Source of the DNA: Mycobacterium sp. MS1601
GTDB taxonomy: Bacteria; Actinomycetota; Actinomycetes; Mycobacteriales; Mycobacteriaceae
Length of the DNA: 64,000 nt
Assembly: GCF_001984215.1 (NCBI RefSeq)
Contig: NZ_CP019420.1
Coordinates: 3,534,001-3,598,000, forward strand
Reading direction: 5' to 3'
Position numbers and translations under genes: made by a program. Position 1 is the stretch's first letter, and every line of letters starts with the position of its first letter. The notes below the pieces were generated by a model that searched no databases, was not told the DNA's origin, and saw nothing but the letters and a program-made list of their open reading frames with translations. Of the stretch, positions 19,273 to 27,491 are shown piece after piece.

Positions 19273-19686
19273 CTATTCCGACTTGTGGTCTCCGTTGAGT
19301 GCATCGATGACCGCCCGAAGCTTCTCGGCGGCCTCAGCGGACACGGCGCGGAGGCCGGGAGCATCTGAAACCTGCACCATCACTTGCGGATCCATCGCGT
19401 CGATGATCACGGTGCCGGCGTTGTCGGGGTCGGCGCGCACAGCGACATTACAGGGCAGTAGCAGGCCGATTTGGCGGTCAGCGGTGACGGCGCGGAACGC
19501 CAGCGGAGGGTTGCAGGCGCCGAGAATCAGGTAATCCTCAACGTCCTCGCCCAGCTTGGCTTTCAGCGTTGCTTTCATGTCGATCTCGGTCAATACGCCG
19601 AAACCCTGTTCTGACAATGCTTTGCGAGTGCGTTCCACTGCGTCGTCGAATGTGGTGTGCAGTGTCGTCGACAGTGCATAACCCAT
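19273..19686 (-). CDS. DUF302-family protein
   Basis: 137 residues with the DUF302 pattern: an N-terminal strand-helix (ALSTTLHTTFDDAVERTRKA), LSEQGFGVLTEIDMKATLKA, the conserved YLILGACNPPLAFRA with a Cys, and IGLLLPCNVAVR with a second Cys. DUF302 proteins are often found beside thiosulfate, sulfide or persulfide genes and may handle sulfur or redox signals, but their activity is not established. It follows the CstR-type repressor gene by 28 bp on the same strand and is probably in the same transcript. Confidence 0.9.
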   Translation of the reverse strand: MGYALSTTLHTTFDDAVERTRKALSEQGFGVLTEIDMKATLKAKLGEDVEDYLILGACNPPLAFRAVTADRQIGLLLPCNVAVRADPDNAGTVIIDAMDPQVMVQVSDAPGLRAVSAEAAEKLRAVIDALNGDHKSE

Positions 19687-19714
19687 GATGGTCCTCTTTC
19701 GGTTGTCTGAGAAA

Positions 19715-19999
<285 letters not shown>

Positions 20000-20022
20000 T
20001 CATGTACTGCTATACAGCCATG

Positions 20023-20038
20023 GTACCCGTGGGGGTAT
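20023..20038. promoter_or_regulatory. Putative CstR operator 5 (upstream of cstR-like gene)
   Basis: GTACCCGTGGGGGTAT has the same G/C-rich palindromic layout as four operators in the 21.55-21.66 kb intergenic region. It lies 38 bp before the repressor gene start and just after the exporter stop, which suggests separate autoregulation of the repressor-DUF302 unit. Confidence 0.65.
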
Positions 20039-20048
20039 TCCTGAGACG

Positions 20049-20921
20049 TCACGCCGGAGCGGTTCCTCTGCCCGCGGCGGCGCTGATCCGACGCAAAGGG
20101 CAATGGGCGTACCTGGTGCACACGAAGGTCAGTGCGGCAGCGATCGCGGTGAGTATCGCCGCGGCGATTCCGACGGCGGGGTGGATCTCCTGAGCCAGGA
20201 TGATCGACGACATCGCCAGTACGAACCATCCGAACGTTTTGCGTAGGGCTTCGGGATTGACCAGTGCGGTGAGGCGAGCGCCGGCCAGCGCCCCGACCAC
20301 GGCGGCGGCGGTCACCGCGAACGCCAGCGTCCAGTTGATGTGGACGCTGGACAGGTATCCGCCCAGCCCGGCGAACGACTTCATCGCGATCACGATCAGG
20401 GAGGTGCCCACCGCGACCGGCATGGGTAGTCCGCCGAGAAGCGCAAGAGCGGGCACGACCAGAAAGCCGCCGCCGGCGCCCACCAGCCCGGTGACCAGCC
20501 CAACCACCAGGCCCTCCGCCAGGATCTTCGGCACTGGAAGCCGGTGACCCGCAGGTGTGTCGAGGTTCCGGCGCCCGCGGAGCATGGCGACAGCGGTGGC
20601 GATCATCATGACCGCGAACCCGATCAGCAGGATGGTGCCGGGTATGAAGCGGGCCAGCAGCCCACCGCCGTAGGCGCCGGCCATGCCCGCTGCTCCGAAG
20701 GTCAATCCGGTACGCCACTGCACGCGTCCAGCCCGAGCGTGGGAGATCGCGCCGACGGCGCTGGTGACGCCGACGACCAGCAGTGATGTCGCGATGGCTT
20801 GCTTGGCGTCCATGCCGGCCACGTAGGCCAGTAATGGGACGGTCAGGATGGATCCGCCGCCTCCCAACAGTCCGAGTGCGACGCCGACCAGTACGGCAAG
20901 AGCGATTGTGAGTGTGACCAT
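20049..20921 (-). CDS. TauE/SafE-family membrane permease (probable sulfite/sulfur-anion exporter)
   Basis: 290 residues with about eight hydrophobic helices and the paired TauE/SafE glycine-rich motifs GLLGGGGSILTVPLL and GLVGAGGGFLVVPAL. Family members export sulfite, sulfoacetate or related anions. In cst-type modules such a permease is placed between the repressor and the sulfurtransferases and probably removes sulfite or thiosulfate made by persulfide oxidation. It lies 14 bp after the rhodanese gene on the same strand. Confidence 0.9.
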   Translation of the reverse strand: MVTLTIALAVLVGVALGLLGGGGSILTVPLLAYVAGMDAKQAIATSLLVVGVTSAVGAISHARAGRVQWRTGLTFGAAGMAGAYGGGLLARFIPGTILLIGFAVMMIATAVAMLRGRRNLDTPAGHRLPVPKILAEGLVVGLVTGLVGAGGGFLVVPALALLGGLPMPVAVGTSLIVIAMKSFAGLGGYLSSVHINWTLAFAVTAAAVVGALAGARLTALVNPEALRKTFGWFVLAMSSIILAQEIHPAVGIAAAILTAIAAALTFVCTRYAHCPLRRISAAAGRGTAPA

Positions 20922-20935
20922 GATCTGCTGCTCAC

Positions 20936-21520
20936 CTACCGGCCCGGCCGGCGTGAACCGACGAGCTGTGCCACAACATCTTCAACGTCACAGGCCGCCC
21001 CGCGGTTGTACGGCAGCTTGGCCAGCGCCATGCCCATGGCGCAGGTATTGGTCAGTGCCGCGAAGGTCAGCCCGCCGCCGAGCGCCGCGGCCACCCACTT
21101 GAGTCCGGGAACCGCGGTACTGGCCACCACGCTGGACAACACAATCGAACCGGCGACCAGACGGACCTGACGCTCGAGGTCCCATCGTTGGAGGCTGCGT
21201 TTCACGGCGAAACCGCCGGCCTCCCAGGCGACCATCCCGCCGTCGAGGATGTGCACGTTGGGCAACCCGGCATCACGAAGGGTCTCTTCGGCTTGCGCCG
21301 CGCGCTGCCCGGAGCGGCAGACCAGCACCACGTCCTCGTCGAGGTGCTCGATGATCTCCTTGCGGTGTTCCCGGAGTAGGTCCAGTGGCACGTTGTACGA
21401 GCCGGCGATGTGAGCGGCCTCGAACTCTCCGGCAGTGCGGACGTCGAGGACGCGGGGTGGCGTGGCTGATTCGAGCAGGTCGTTGAGATTCTGCGAAGCG
21501 ATGATGACGGGTGCGCCCAT
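20936..21520 (-). CDS. Rhodanese sulfurtransferase with C-terminal DUF2892 membrane domain
   Basis: About 194 residues. The first 110 form a rhodanese domain (VLDVRTAGEFEAAHIAGSYN) with active-site loop VLVCRSGQRAAQ carrying the catalytic Cys. The rest is a DUF2892-type hydrophobic hairpin (VRLVAGSIVLSSVVAS) and a Cys-containing tail (TNTCAMGMALAKLPYN). It probably moves persulfide sulfur at the membrane. The ATG at 21520 has GAAAGGA upstream; longer versions run through the operator region and are unlikely. It is the first gene of the leftward cst-like operon. Confidence 0.92.
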   Translation of the reverse strand: MGAPVIIASQNLNDLLESATPPRVLDVRTAGEFEAAHIAGSYNVPLDLLREHRKEIIEHLDEDVVLVCRSGQRAAQAEETLRDAGLPNVHILDGGMVAWEAGGFAVKRSLQRWDLERQVRLVAGSIVLSSVVASTAVPGLKWVAAALGGGLTFAALTNTCAMGMALAKLPYNRGAACDVEDVVAQLVGSRRPGR

Positions 21521-21556
21521 GGGAGTCCTTTCGTGGCGGGGTGAAGCCTGCTCTTG

Positions 21557-21662
21557 ATACCTCTGGGGGTATGCGACACCGTCATGGTAGACATACCCCA
21601 GGGGGTACATGCAAGCGGGAATCGAATACCCCCTAGGGTACTTGACATACCCATAGGGGTAT
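21557..21662. promoter_or_regulatory. Divergent cst-like promoter region with four palindromic operators
   Basis: Four 16-bp near-palindromes share the form ATACCC-N4-GGGTAT: ATACCTCTGGGGGTAT (21557), ATACCCCAGGGGGTAC (21593), ATACCCCCTAGGGTAC (21626) and ATACCCATAGGGGTAT (21647). The fourth sits between TTGACA (21642-21647) and CAGACT (21666-21671), a promoter for the dioxygenase. On the other strand the second lies between TTGCAT (21609-21614) and TACCAT (21584-21589). This is the layout expected for CsoR/CstR-type repression of both directions. Confidence 0.85.
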
Positions 21663-21717
21663 CTGCAGACTGAGGGTCAGCAGACCGACCCGCCCCGGAT
21701 GAAAGGACAGAACCACC

Positions 21718-23097
21718 GTGGAGTTCACTCAGTACTACTTGGACTGCCTGTCGCACGCGTCGTATTTGATTGCTGACGAAAACACAAGGCGCGCAGTTGT
21801 TGTTGATCCTCAACGTGACGTGGCCGAGTACCTGGCGGACGCCGCTGAGCGCGGTTACACCATCGAACTCGTGATCGAAACCCACTTCCATGCCGACTTC
21901 TTGTCCGGCCACCTCGAACTCGCCAAGGCCACCGGAGCCAAGATCGTGTACTCCTCGGTTGCGGAAACCGAATTCGAGTCGATGGGCGTCGCCGATGGCG
22001 AGCGCTACTCGCTGGGTGAGGTGACACTGGAGTTCTTGCATACGCCAGGGCATACGCCGGAGTCGCTGAGCATCGTCGTTTACGAACACCCCGGCGACAC
22101 GGTTCCCTACGGAGTCCTGACCGGAGACGCATTGTTCATCGGTGACGTGGGCCGGCCGGACCTGCTTGCTTCCATCGGTTTCACCCGTGAGGAACTGGCT
22201 GACAAGCTCTACGACTCTTTGCACAACAAGCTCATGACACTGCCCGACGCCACCCGGGTGTACCCGGCGCACGGTGCCGGCTCGGCGTGCGGCAAGAATC
22301 TGTCCACCGACCTGTGGTCGAACATCGGGGAGCAGAAGCAGACCAATTACGCGCTCCGCGCTCCGGACAAGGCCACGTTCATGGCCCTGGTCACCGAAGG
22401 CCAACCGCCGGCGCCCAGCTACTTCGTCTACGACGCGATCCTCAACCGCAAAGAGCGAAAACTGTTGGACGAGGGCAAGATGCCCACCGCCATGAGCTAT
22501 GACCAAGTGCGCGAAGCCGTCGCAGCGGGAGCTGTTCTGATCGACGGCCGTGGCCCGGAGGATTTCGCACTGGGACATCTTCGCGGCGCGATCAACATCG
22601 GATTGGAAGGGCGCTACGCGGAGTTCGCCGGATCGGTGGTGCCACACGACGTCGACATCGTGTTGTTCACCGAACCAGGACAAGAACTGGAAGGCAAAAC
22701 CCGCCTGGCCCGCATCGGCTTCGACCGGGTGATCGGCTACCTGGACCGGCCGTTCGAAGCGATGTTCGACCACCAAGAGGATGTCCGGGTGGCATCCCGG
22801 CTGACGGCGAAGGCATTCGACCAGCGCGCGGCCGCGCTGCCCGATCTGCAGGTGGTTGACGTTCGTAATCCCGGTGAGGTTGCCGCCGGAACCATTCCCG
22901 GCGCAGTGTCCATCCCGGTGGGGCAACTGCCCGGCCGTTACGCCGAGTTGGACCCGGCCAAGCCGACTGTCGTGTACTGCGCCGGTGGCTACCGGTCATC
23001 GGTTGCCGCGAGCGTGCTGCGCAAGAACGGATTCGCCGATGTCAGTGACATTCTGGGCGGGTTCGGCGCCTGGGACGACGTCCACCGGGCCATCTGA
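21718..23097 (+). CDS. CstB-like persulfide dioxygenase-rhodanese fusion
   Basis: 459 residues in three parts. An N-terminal metallo-beta-lactamase-fold persulfide dioxygenase has THFHADFLSGH (residues about 56-65), HTPGHTPES, GDALFIGDVGRPDL and a metal-site histidine in VYPAHGAGS. A middle rhodanese-like domain has no catalytic Cys (VLFTEPGQ at the loop). The C-terminal rhodanese is active-type with VVYCAGGYRSSVA (Cys near 421). This matches S. aureus CstB, which oxidises persulfides and makes thiosulfate using a non-haem iron. GTG start with GAAAGGA upstream. Confidence 0.93.
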   Translation: MEFTQYYLDCLSHASYLIADENTRRAVVVDPQRDVAEYLADAAERGYTIELVIETHFHADFLSGHLELAKATGAKIVYSSVAETEFESMGVADGERYSLGEVTLEFLHTPGHTPESLSIVVYEHPGDTVPYGVLTGDALFIGDVGRPDLLASIGFTREELADKLYDSLHNKLMTLPDATRVYPAHGAGSACGKNLSTDLWSNIGEQKQTNYALRAPDKATFMALVTEGQPPAPSYFVYDAILNRKERKLLDEGKMPTAMSYDQVREAVAAGAVLIDGRGPEDFALGHLRGAINIGLEGRYAEFAGSVVPHDVDIVLFTEPGQELEGKTRLARIGFDRVIGYLDRPFEAMFDHQEDVRVASRLTAKAFDQRAAALPDLQVVDVRNPGEVAAGTIPGAVSIPVGQLPGRYAELDPAKPTVVYCAGGYRSSVAASVLRKNGFADVSDILGGFGAWDDVHRAI

Positions 23098-23141
23098 GCG
23101 GTAAGGGCCTTTGTCACGCCAGCGCAGGTACGGCAACGAGT

Positions 23142-23993
23142 CTATTGAGCGGTGCTCTCGGTCCAGGAGTTGAGGAATTTCAGAGCCTGATGGGTGGGAC
23201 TGTGTGGGGGCGCGGTCAGGGTCATGAGGCGTTGGTCGTGGTCGGTGTCGCTGAGGAAGGTGTTCCACTCCAGGGTCAGTTTGCCGGCGATGGGGTGGCG
23301 CAGGACGGTGGTTCCGCTGCTGGAGTCGACGACTTCGTGGGCGGGCCACCAGGTGCGGAAGACCGTGTCCCGGGTGCGGAGTTCGTCGACCAGTGCGAGT
23401 AGGCGTGCGTCGTCGGGGGTGCGGGCGGCGGATCTGCGCAGGCTGGCTACACAATCCCGGGCGACGGTGTCCCAGTCGGCGTAGAGCGCACGGACGTCGG
23501 GGTGGGTGAACACCAGGTGCACGTAGTTGCGCTGCTCGGGCGGTATGCGGCTGAAGTCGACGTAGATGGCGGCGGCCAGCGGGTTCCACGCGAGGATGTC
23601 GAATCGATGGTCGAAGACGAAGGCGGGAATCTCGGTCATCGCGTCCAGTAGCCGCTGAAGTTGGGGCCGCACCCGGTGCTGTTCTGACGTCTGTCGGCGA
23701 GGGACCGGTTTGCCGGCAAGTTCGTAGAGGTAGGCGCGTTGTTCAGCGTCGAGGCGCAACACGTCGCTCAGGGTCTTCAGGACCGCGAGTGAGGGAGCGA
23801 TGCGACCTTGTTCGAGTCGGGCGTAGTAGTCGTGGCTGATGGCGGCGAGGTGGGCGACCTCTTCGCGCCGCAGCCCGGGAACTCGCCGCCGGGCCCCGAG
23901 CAGGGACAGCCCCACCTCGGTGGGGTCCAGTCCGTCGCGCCGAGCCCGCAGGAAGTCCCCGAGGGAACCGCCGGGGTCCGGGCGACTGGTCAT
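23142..23993 (-). CDS. XRE-family regulator with MmyB-like ligand-binding domain
   Basis: 283 residues. The N-terminal helix-turn-helix spans about residues 10-75 (VPGLRREEVAHLAAISHDYY then ARLEQGRIAPS). A C-terminal MmyB-like PAS-type domain contains FVFDHRFDILAWNPLAAAIY and NYVHLVFTHPDVR. Such proteins are widespread in actinobacteria and bind fatty-acid-like or other small ligands. It is divergent from the SnoaL-like gene at 24114, which is its likeliest target. It converges with the dioxygenase gene. Confidence 0.88.
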   Translation of the reverse strand: MTSRPDPGGSLGDFLRARRDGLDPTEVGLSLLGARRRVPGLRREEVAHLAAISHDYYARLEQGRIAPSLAVLKTLSDVLRLDAEQRAYLYELAGKPVPRRQTSEQHRVRPQLQRLLDAMTEIPAFVFDHRFDILAWNPLAAAIYVDFSRIPPEQRNYVHLVFTHPDVRALYADWDTVARDCVASLRRSAARTPDDARLLALVDELRTRDTVFRTWWPAHEVVDSSSGTTVLRHPIAGKLTLEWNTFLSDTDHDQRLMTLTAPPHSPTHQALKFLNSWTESTAQ

Positions 23994-24113
23994 CGATCCA
24001 TTGTTCCAGCAGGTCGACGATCGGAGGGAGGGACTGATTCATCCCAGGTTGCGCTGAACCGGGGACGAAAGTGACCGTTCCGCGCCGCAGGTCGGTGCGG
24101 CACCGTGGACGTC

Positions 24114-24545
24114 ATGACCACATCGGATGCGACCCACCAGACCACCACGACCGCCGACCCCAGTGCCGTGGTGCGGCAATTCCTCGAGCGCTGGAGCGGC
24201 TCGAAGGCCACCGTGTTGGCGTCCTTCGAGGAGTTCTTCACCCCGGAGACGGTGTGGGAGAACGTCGGAATGGTGACGACCGTGGGCATCGACGAGGCCC
24301 GAGGCCTGGCGGAGAGCTTCCCGCCGGGCTTCGAGACGATGACCGTGGACTTCAAGTTCATCGAGTCGCGGGGCCGCTTCGTGTTCACCGAGCGCGTCGA
24401 TGACTTCTACAGTGCCACCGGTGAATTGATCGTGTCCACGCGCGTTGCGGGCGTCGCCGAGGTCGTCGACGGGCGCATCGTGGAAATGCGCGAATACTTC
24501 ATCCTCACCGAGGGTCCCGCGGCGCCGAGCCCTGCGGCGACCTGA
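24114..24545 (+). CDS. SnoaL-like / limonene-1,2-epoxide-hydrolase-fold protein
   Basis: About 143 residues with the cone-shaped SnoaL/LEH fold pattern: VVRQFLERWSGSK, FFTPETVWENVG, FVFTERVDDFYSATGE and IVEMREYFILTE. This resembles limonene-1,2-epoxide hydrolase, which adds water to epoxides, but the catalytic Asp-Arg-Asp set cannot be confirmed by eye, so the activity is unproven. ATG 24114 is preferred over GTG 24105. It is divergent from the XRE-MmyB regulator and is the last intact chromosomal gene before the element remnants. Confidence 0.75.
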   Translation: MTTSDATHQTTTTADPSAVVRQFLERWSGSKATVLASFEEFFTPETVWENVGMVTTVGIDEARGLAESFPPGFETMTVDFKFIESRGRFVFTERVDDFYSATGELIVSTRVAGVAEVVDGRIVEMREYFILTEGPAAPSPAAT

Positions 24546-24658
24546 GACGAGACGGAGGTCGTCAGCGTGAGAGGTTCCGAGCCTCGACCGACGTCGACGG
24601 CAATCTATCAAGCAGAACGCCGGTAGCACCGATGGACACTGCCAAAATCGTTCTGGGC

Positions 24659-24790
24659 GACAGTGAGGCCCTGCGGGGTTGCTTACTCGCTCGGTGGAGC
24701 AGGCTCGGCTCAAGAAGCTTGATCGTGCACACTGACGGCTGCGCGGGAGCTGTCCAATGCCGTTCATCCGCACCGTGTTTGGTGACGATT
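24659..24790 (+). pseudogene. Remnant: 3' end of the element's zinc-finger gene
   Basis: These bases align closely with the end of the intact gene at 37559-38407, including the part encoding QARLKKLDRA and SNAVH. Here the frame is broken and the rest of the gene is missing. It marks the left border of visible homology to the right-hand element and shows that an older copy once lay here. Confidence 0.8.
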
Positions 24791-24807
24791 AGCTGATGCG
24801 GCGACTC

Positions 24808-25260
24808 CTACGTTTTGCCTTTTCTGCGGGAATGTCGTGCGGCGGGACTGCAGCCGGTCATGCTCGAGACGGTACGGCCAGCGGTGTGAATCGCCTTCTG
24901 GGCGAGGTCGTCGGCAAGGTACGCGATGCTGGCGTCCAATTCGTAGACGGCTTCCTTGCGTGCTTCGGCGATCATCTCTCCCACGTCCTCAGACTGCGGC
25001 AGATATCCGTTCTGGCGGCCGAACCGGTCGATCACGACGTCGATGGCGTCGTCGAACTGCGTGACCAACCGTTGAGCATCAAAATCGGCCCATTCCTCGA
25101 CATACTCTTCGCGCTCCTCTGGAGTCCAGAATTGCGGGAAGGGTAGATGTGTTCGGTAGAGGTCGCGGATCGCGGCATCGAGCTGGCCGGAGAAGCTGAT
25201 CTCGGGCCAATCGCTGACCGCGGCCGTGGCCAAGTTCTCCAGGTCGTCGTTCAGGCTCAT
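24808..25260 (-). CDS. Element-borne hypothetical protein, paralogue of 38411-38881
   Basis: 150 residues, from MSLNDDLENLATAA to a basic C-terminus. It is about 80% identical by eye to the protein at 38411-38881, including WPEI, AAIRDLYRTHL, PFPQFWTPEEREEYVEEWAD and the shared end HTAGRTVSSMTGCSPAAR. A GGAGGGAG ribosome site precedes the ATG. No known domain is recognised; it is acidic and helical with a basic tail. It stays intact while neighbouring element genes have decayed. Confidence 0.75.
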   Translation of the reverse strand: MSLNDDLENLATAAVSDWPEISFSGQLDAAIRDLYRTHLPFPQFWTPEEREEYVEEWADFDAQRLVTQFDDAIDVVIDRFGRQNGYLPQSEDVGEMIAEARKEAVYELDASIAYLADDLAQKAIHTAGRTVSSMTGCSPAARHSRRKGKT

Positions 25261-25289
25261 GACAGCTGCTCCCTCCATGCTGTCCTGAT

Positions 25290-25690
25290 ACTGCCTGCAG
25301 GCACCGACAAGTCGAATCTGCGACAGCAGCGTGCCGTTATGCGGAGAAGTCGCCGCGGTGCTCGTCAGTGAGGAAGGTCGCTGGGCGCTCAGGGCCGGGC
25401 ACTGCTGAAGGGCCGGGCCGTAGCAGCGAGGGTCGCGAGGCATGGTGGGCGCATCGCGGACTTTGGTCGCGTGCCGCCGTGCGTCGACGAGATTCCGTTG
25501 TCTGATGGGCCTCCGACTCTCGCAAGTGGCGGTCGCTACCTCGCAAGTTGACCATCGCTGTGCGTTCATCAAGGTCGGGACGTATGGCGCCGACTTCGAT
25601 GCCGTTGACGATGATGCAGCGGCGAAATGTGATCAGTGTGAGGTCGGCATCGGTCTGCAGCGCGCGTTTGAGATTTGTTCAGGGACGACT
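25290..25690 (-). pseudogene. Remnant of the element's replication-type ATPase gene
   Basis: Two blocks match the intact gene at 38962-40506. About 25290-25445 matches its 3' end (around 38920-39060), and about 25510-25680 matches an internal part (around 39565-39730, coding the region IIINGIDVGAV and its neighbours). Roughly 500 bases between them and all of the 5' end are missing. The reading frame is lost. Confidence 0.75.
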
Positions 25691-25744
25691 ACTGGGGAAG
25701 CGGTAGTCGCTCGAAACCAGGAGACAGAGGCACGCGGCGCCGGC

Positions 25745-25873
25745 GTCTTGGTCGCGCAGACAGTCCTGTGGCATGCGACGGCGCCCATGACGCTCGACCG
25801 CGCCGGCACTCGGCAAGGCCATCAGTAACACTGCGCGCTATCCGGGACGTCAGGAGAAGGCTCGACCGGCCTG
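25745..25873 (+). pseudogene. Remnant of integrase 3' end
   Basis: The sequence encoding an RLLGHATAAMTLDR-like stretch and the last bases of the intact integrase (about 42085-42236) reappear here in degraded form, directly before a partial tRNA copy. The catalytic-tyrosine region is only partly kept and the frame is broken. Order and spacing to the tRNA sequence are the same as at the right end of the newer element. Confidence 0.75.
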
Positions 25874-25894
25874 AATTATGCTCTGAGCTGCATC

Positions 25895-25936
25895 GCCCCC
25901 ATAGCCCAATTGGCAGAGGCAGCGGACTTAAAATCC
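25895..25936 (+). repeat. attL: 42-bp direct repeat of the tRNA 5' half
   Basis: Identical to 42257-42298, the first 42 bases of the tRNA gene through the anticodon loop and into the anticodon stem. After 25936 the sequence diverges, so no complete tRNA can be made here. About 16 bases before it (25877-25892) also match the flank of the right copy. This is the left junction of the newer element. Confidence 0.92.
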
Positions 25937-26333
25937 TCTGAACTGGGCGTTTGTTGTGTTGGCTGTTGGTGATAGCTGTTAGCTGGGCCGTTTCTAGCTG
26001 CGGATTTCGTGTTGGTGGTGTTGGCCGGCGCCAAGGCTGAATGAAAGCACTGCGGTATCTACTGCGGTATCGCTTGGTCGGTTGCTAGTGGGGACCGTGA
26101 GCGACCCATGGCTGGTCGCAGGCTCGTATTGGGCGACATCTTCCTCCCCGACCTGCGGCACCTGGGGTCTTGGCGATGTTGGATTGTTGGCGGCCCCAGG
26201 TTCATGCGCGTCAGAGTGTCGATGACGCTTGTTGCTGTTGGTCAGTGGTACACCTACTTCGGACCAGCTGCGGACCGGCGCCCAGGATGGATCCGCCGGT
26301 AGATGCAGCCGGGACCAGGGGAGTATTCGAGGA
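25937..26333. other. Left end of integrated element with arm-type sites; no gene seen
   Basis: About 400 bases between attL and the first cargo gene. They contain two direct copies of ACTGCGGTAT at 26049-26058 and 26061-26070. The same decamer pair occurs at 42183-42192 and 42194-42203 beside the right att site, as expected for integrase arm-binding sites on both sides of the core. Open frames here are short and unsupported. Confidence 0.6.
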
Positions 26334-27482
26334 ATGACCCAGTACGGGTATCGCGTGTTCGCGGTCGAACTGCATGATGGAGGCAAACGCGAGCCTCAAC
26401 CTTTCGGTGAGGCGAAGCGGCCCGTTGTCGATGACGACGGCAAGCCCACAGGGGCCGTTCATCAATTCGACTACCGCGACGTGGTGATCTCGGACGTCCT
26501 CAAGCACGCGATGACTGTGTTCCCGTTCGGCAAGACCACCGAGGAAGAGGCGGACGAAACAGGCCCAGCTCAGGCCAAAGGGATGGCAGTCCGATTCCTC
26601 GGCGCGGTGAACGCAGGCGATACGATACGCATCGCGTTCGAGCACGGGGTCATGAACTCTGACGGCACCCTGATCGTCGATGGCGAGGATGTGTCGATGA
26701 AGGACAGGCCGACGCTGCATCCCTACCGGGCTACTCTGCTGGCTGAGACTCGAGGCACCATCGCACTTCTCGCGGTCGAAGTTCGCGGGCGTTCGTGCCC
26801 GTCTGACGGAATCATCAGGGGTTTGAAAGAATGCAGCGACGTACCCTGGCGCTTGCAGGTCCTGGGCAACTTGGCTGGCGAGTACGCAATGATGGCGTTT
26901 ATCCAGGCCGCGACCGTCAAGCGCGTCGTTTTCGACCGCTGGACCTTCGATGATGATGGCCAACGAAACCGCAACGATGTGTCAATGTCGGTCGCACCCG
27001 ACGGCGTTGATGTCAAATCGCGGGTCGCCGAATGGGCCGAAAACTTCTTCGAAGGGTTCCCCGGCGTTGGTCGTGCCGCGCGTATCGAGGTACCAGATCG
27101 CGACGCTGAAGGGAAGAGGCTCTCTAGGAAGCAGATGACGGCGGCCCGCAAGCAGGCGCGTGCTGAGCAGAAGGCAGCGGAGGCGCAAGCCAAGGCCGAA
27201 CGGCGAAGTACCGCAGCGACGCGGACGCAAGAGGCGACGGACTCTCTGCGCCAGGACATTTTCGTCAATCGCGACGAAAGAGTCGAGGTCGATTTCAACG
27301 ATGTCGCGGTCGAGCTTGATGATGGAACTCACCAGCGCAAGATCACGCCGACGACCGATTTCAGCCGATTCACTTATGTCGTGGGTAACAGTTACGTTGG
27401 TGACGACAAGTTCTACGATCAAGCTGAGGGGACTCTTCGGGAACTGCTCCCATCGATCAGGAACCTGCCGCTAGATCCATAA
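26334..27482 (+). CDS. Uncharacterised cargo protein with coiled-coil segment (pair with 4-TM protein)
   Basis: 382 residues. I recognise no family. The N-terminal two-thirds is mixed alpha/beta (GYRVFAVELHDGGK, GMAVRFLGAVNAGDTIRIAF, TIALLAVEVRGRSCPS). Residues about 255-310 are a charged, Ala-rich coiled coil (RKQMTAARKQARAEQKAAEA), and the rest is a small beta-rich domain. GAGGA precedes the ATG at 26334. It is followed 9 bp later by a four-helix membrane protein, so the two probably act together. It is the first cargo gene of the element; a defence role is only a hypothesis. Confidence 0.75.
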   Translation: MTQYGYRVFAVELHDGGKREPQPFGEAKRPVVDDDGKPTGAVHQFDYRDVVISDVLKHAMTVFPFGKTTEEEADETGPAQAKGMAVRFLGAVNAGDTIRIAFEHGVMNSDGTLIVDGEDVSMKDRPTLHPYRATLLAETRGTIALLAVEVRGRSCPSDGIIRGLKECSDVPWRLQVLGNLAGEYAMMAFIQAATVKRVVFDRWTFDDDGQRNRNDVSMSVAPDGVDVKSRVAEWAENFFEGFPGVGRAARIEVPDRDAEGKRLSRKQMTAARKQARAEQKAAEAQAKAERRSTAATRTQEATDSLRQDIFVNRDERVEVDFNDVAVELDDGTHQRKITPTTDFSRFTYVVGNSYVGDDKFYDQAEGTLRELLPSIRNLPLDP

Positions 27483-27491
27483 GAGGCGTCG

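Noticed and set aside
20023..21662. CRISPR-like reading of the repeated GC palindromes
   Set aside because: Repeats are only 16 bp, irregularly spaced and palindromic with promoter elements; they fit repressor operators, not a CRISPR array.
21202..22926. 574-residue minus-strand frame across the rhodanese and dioxygenase genes
   Set aside because: It overlaps two strong genes and the operator region; no domain in its translation.
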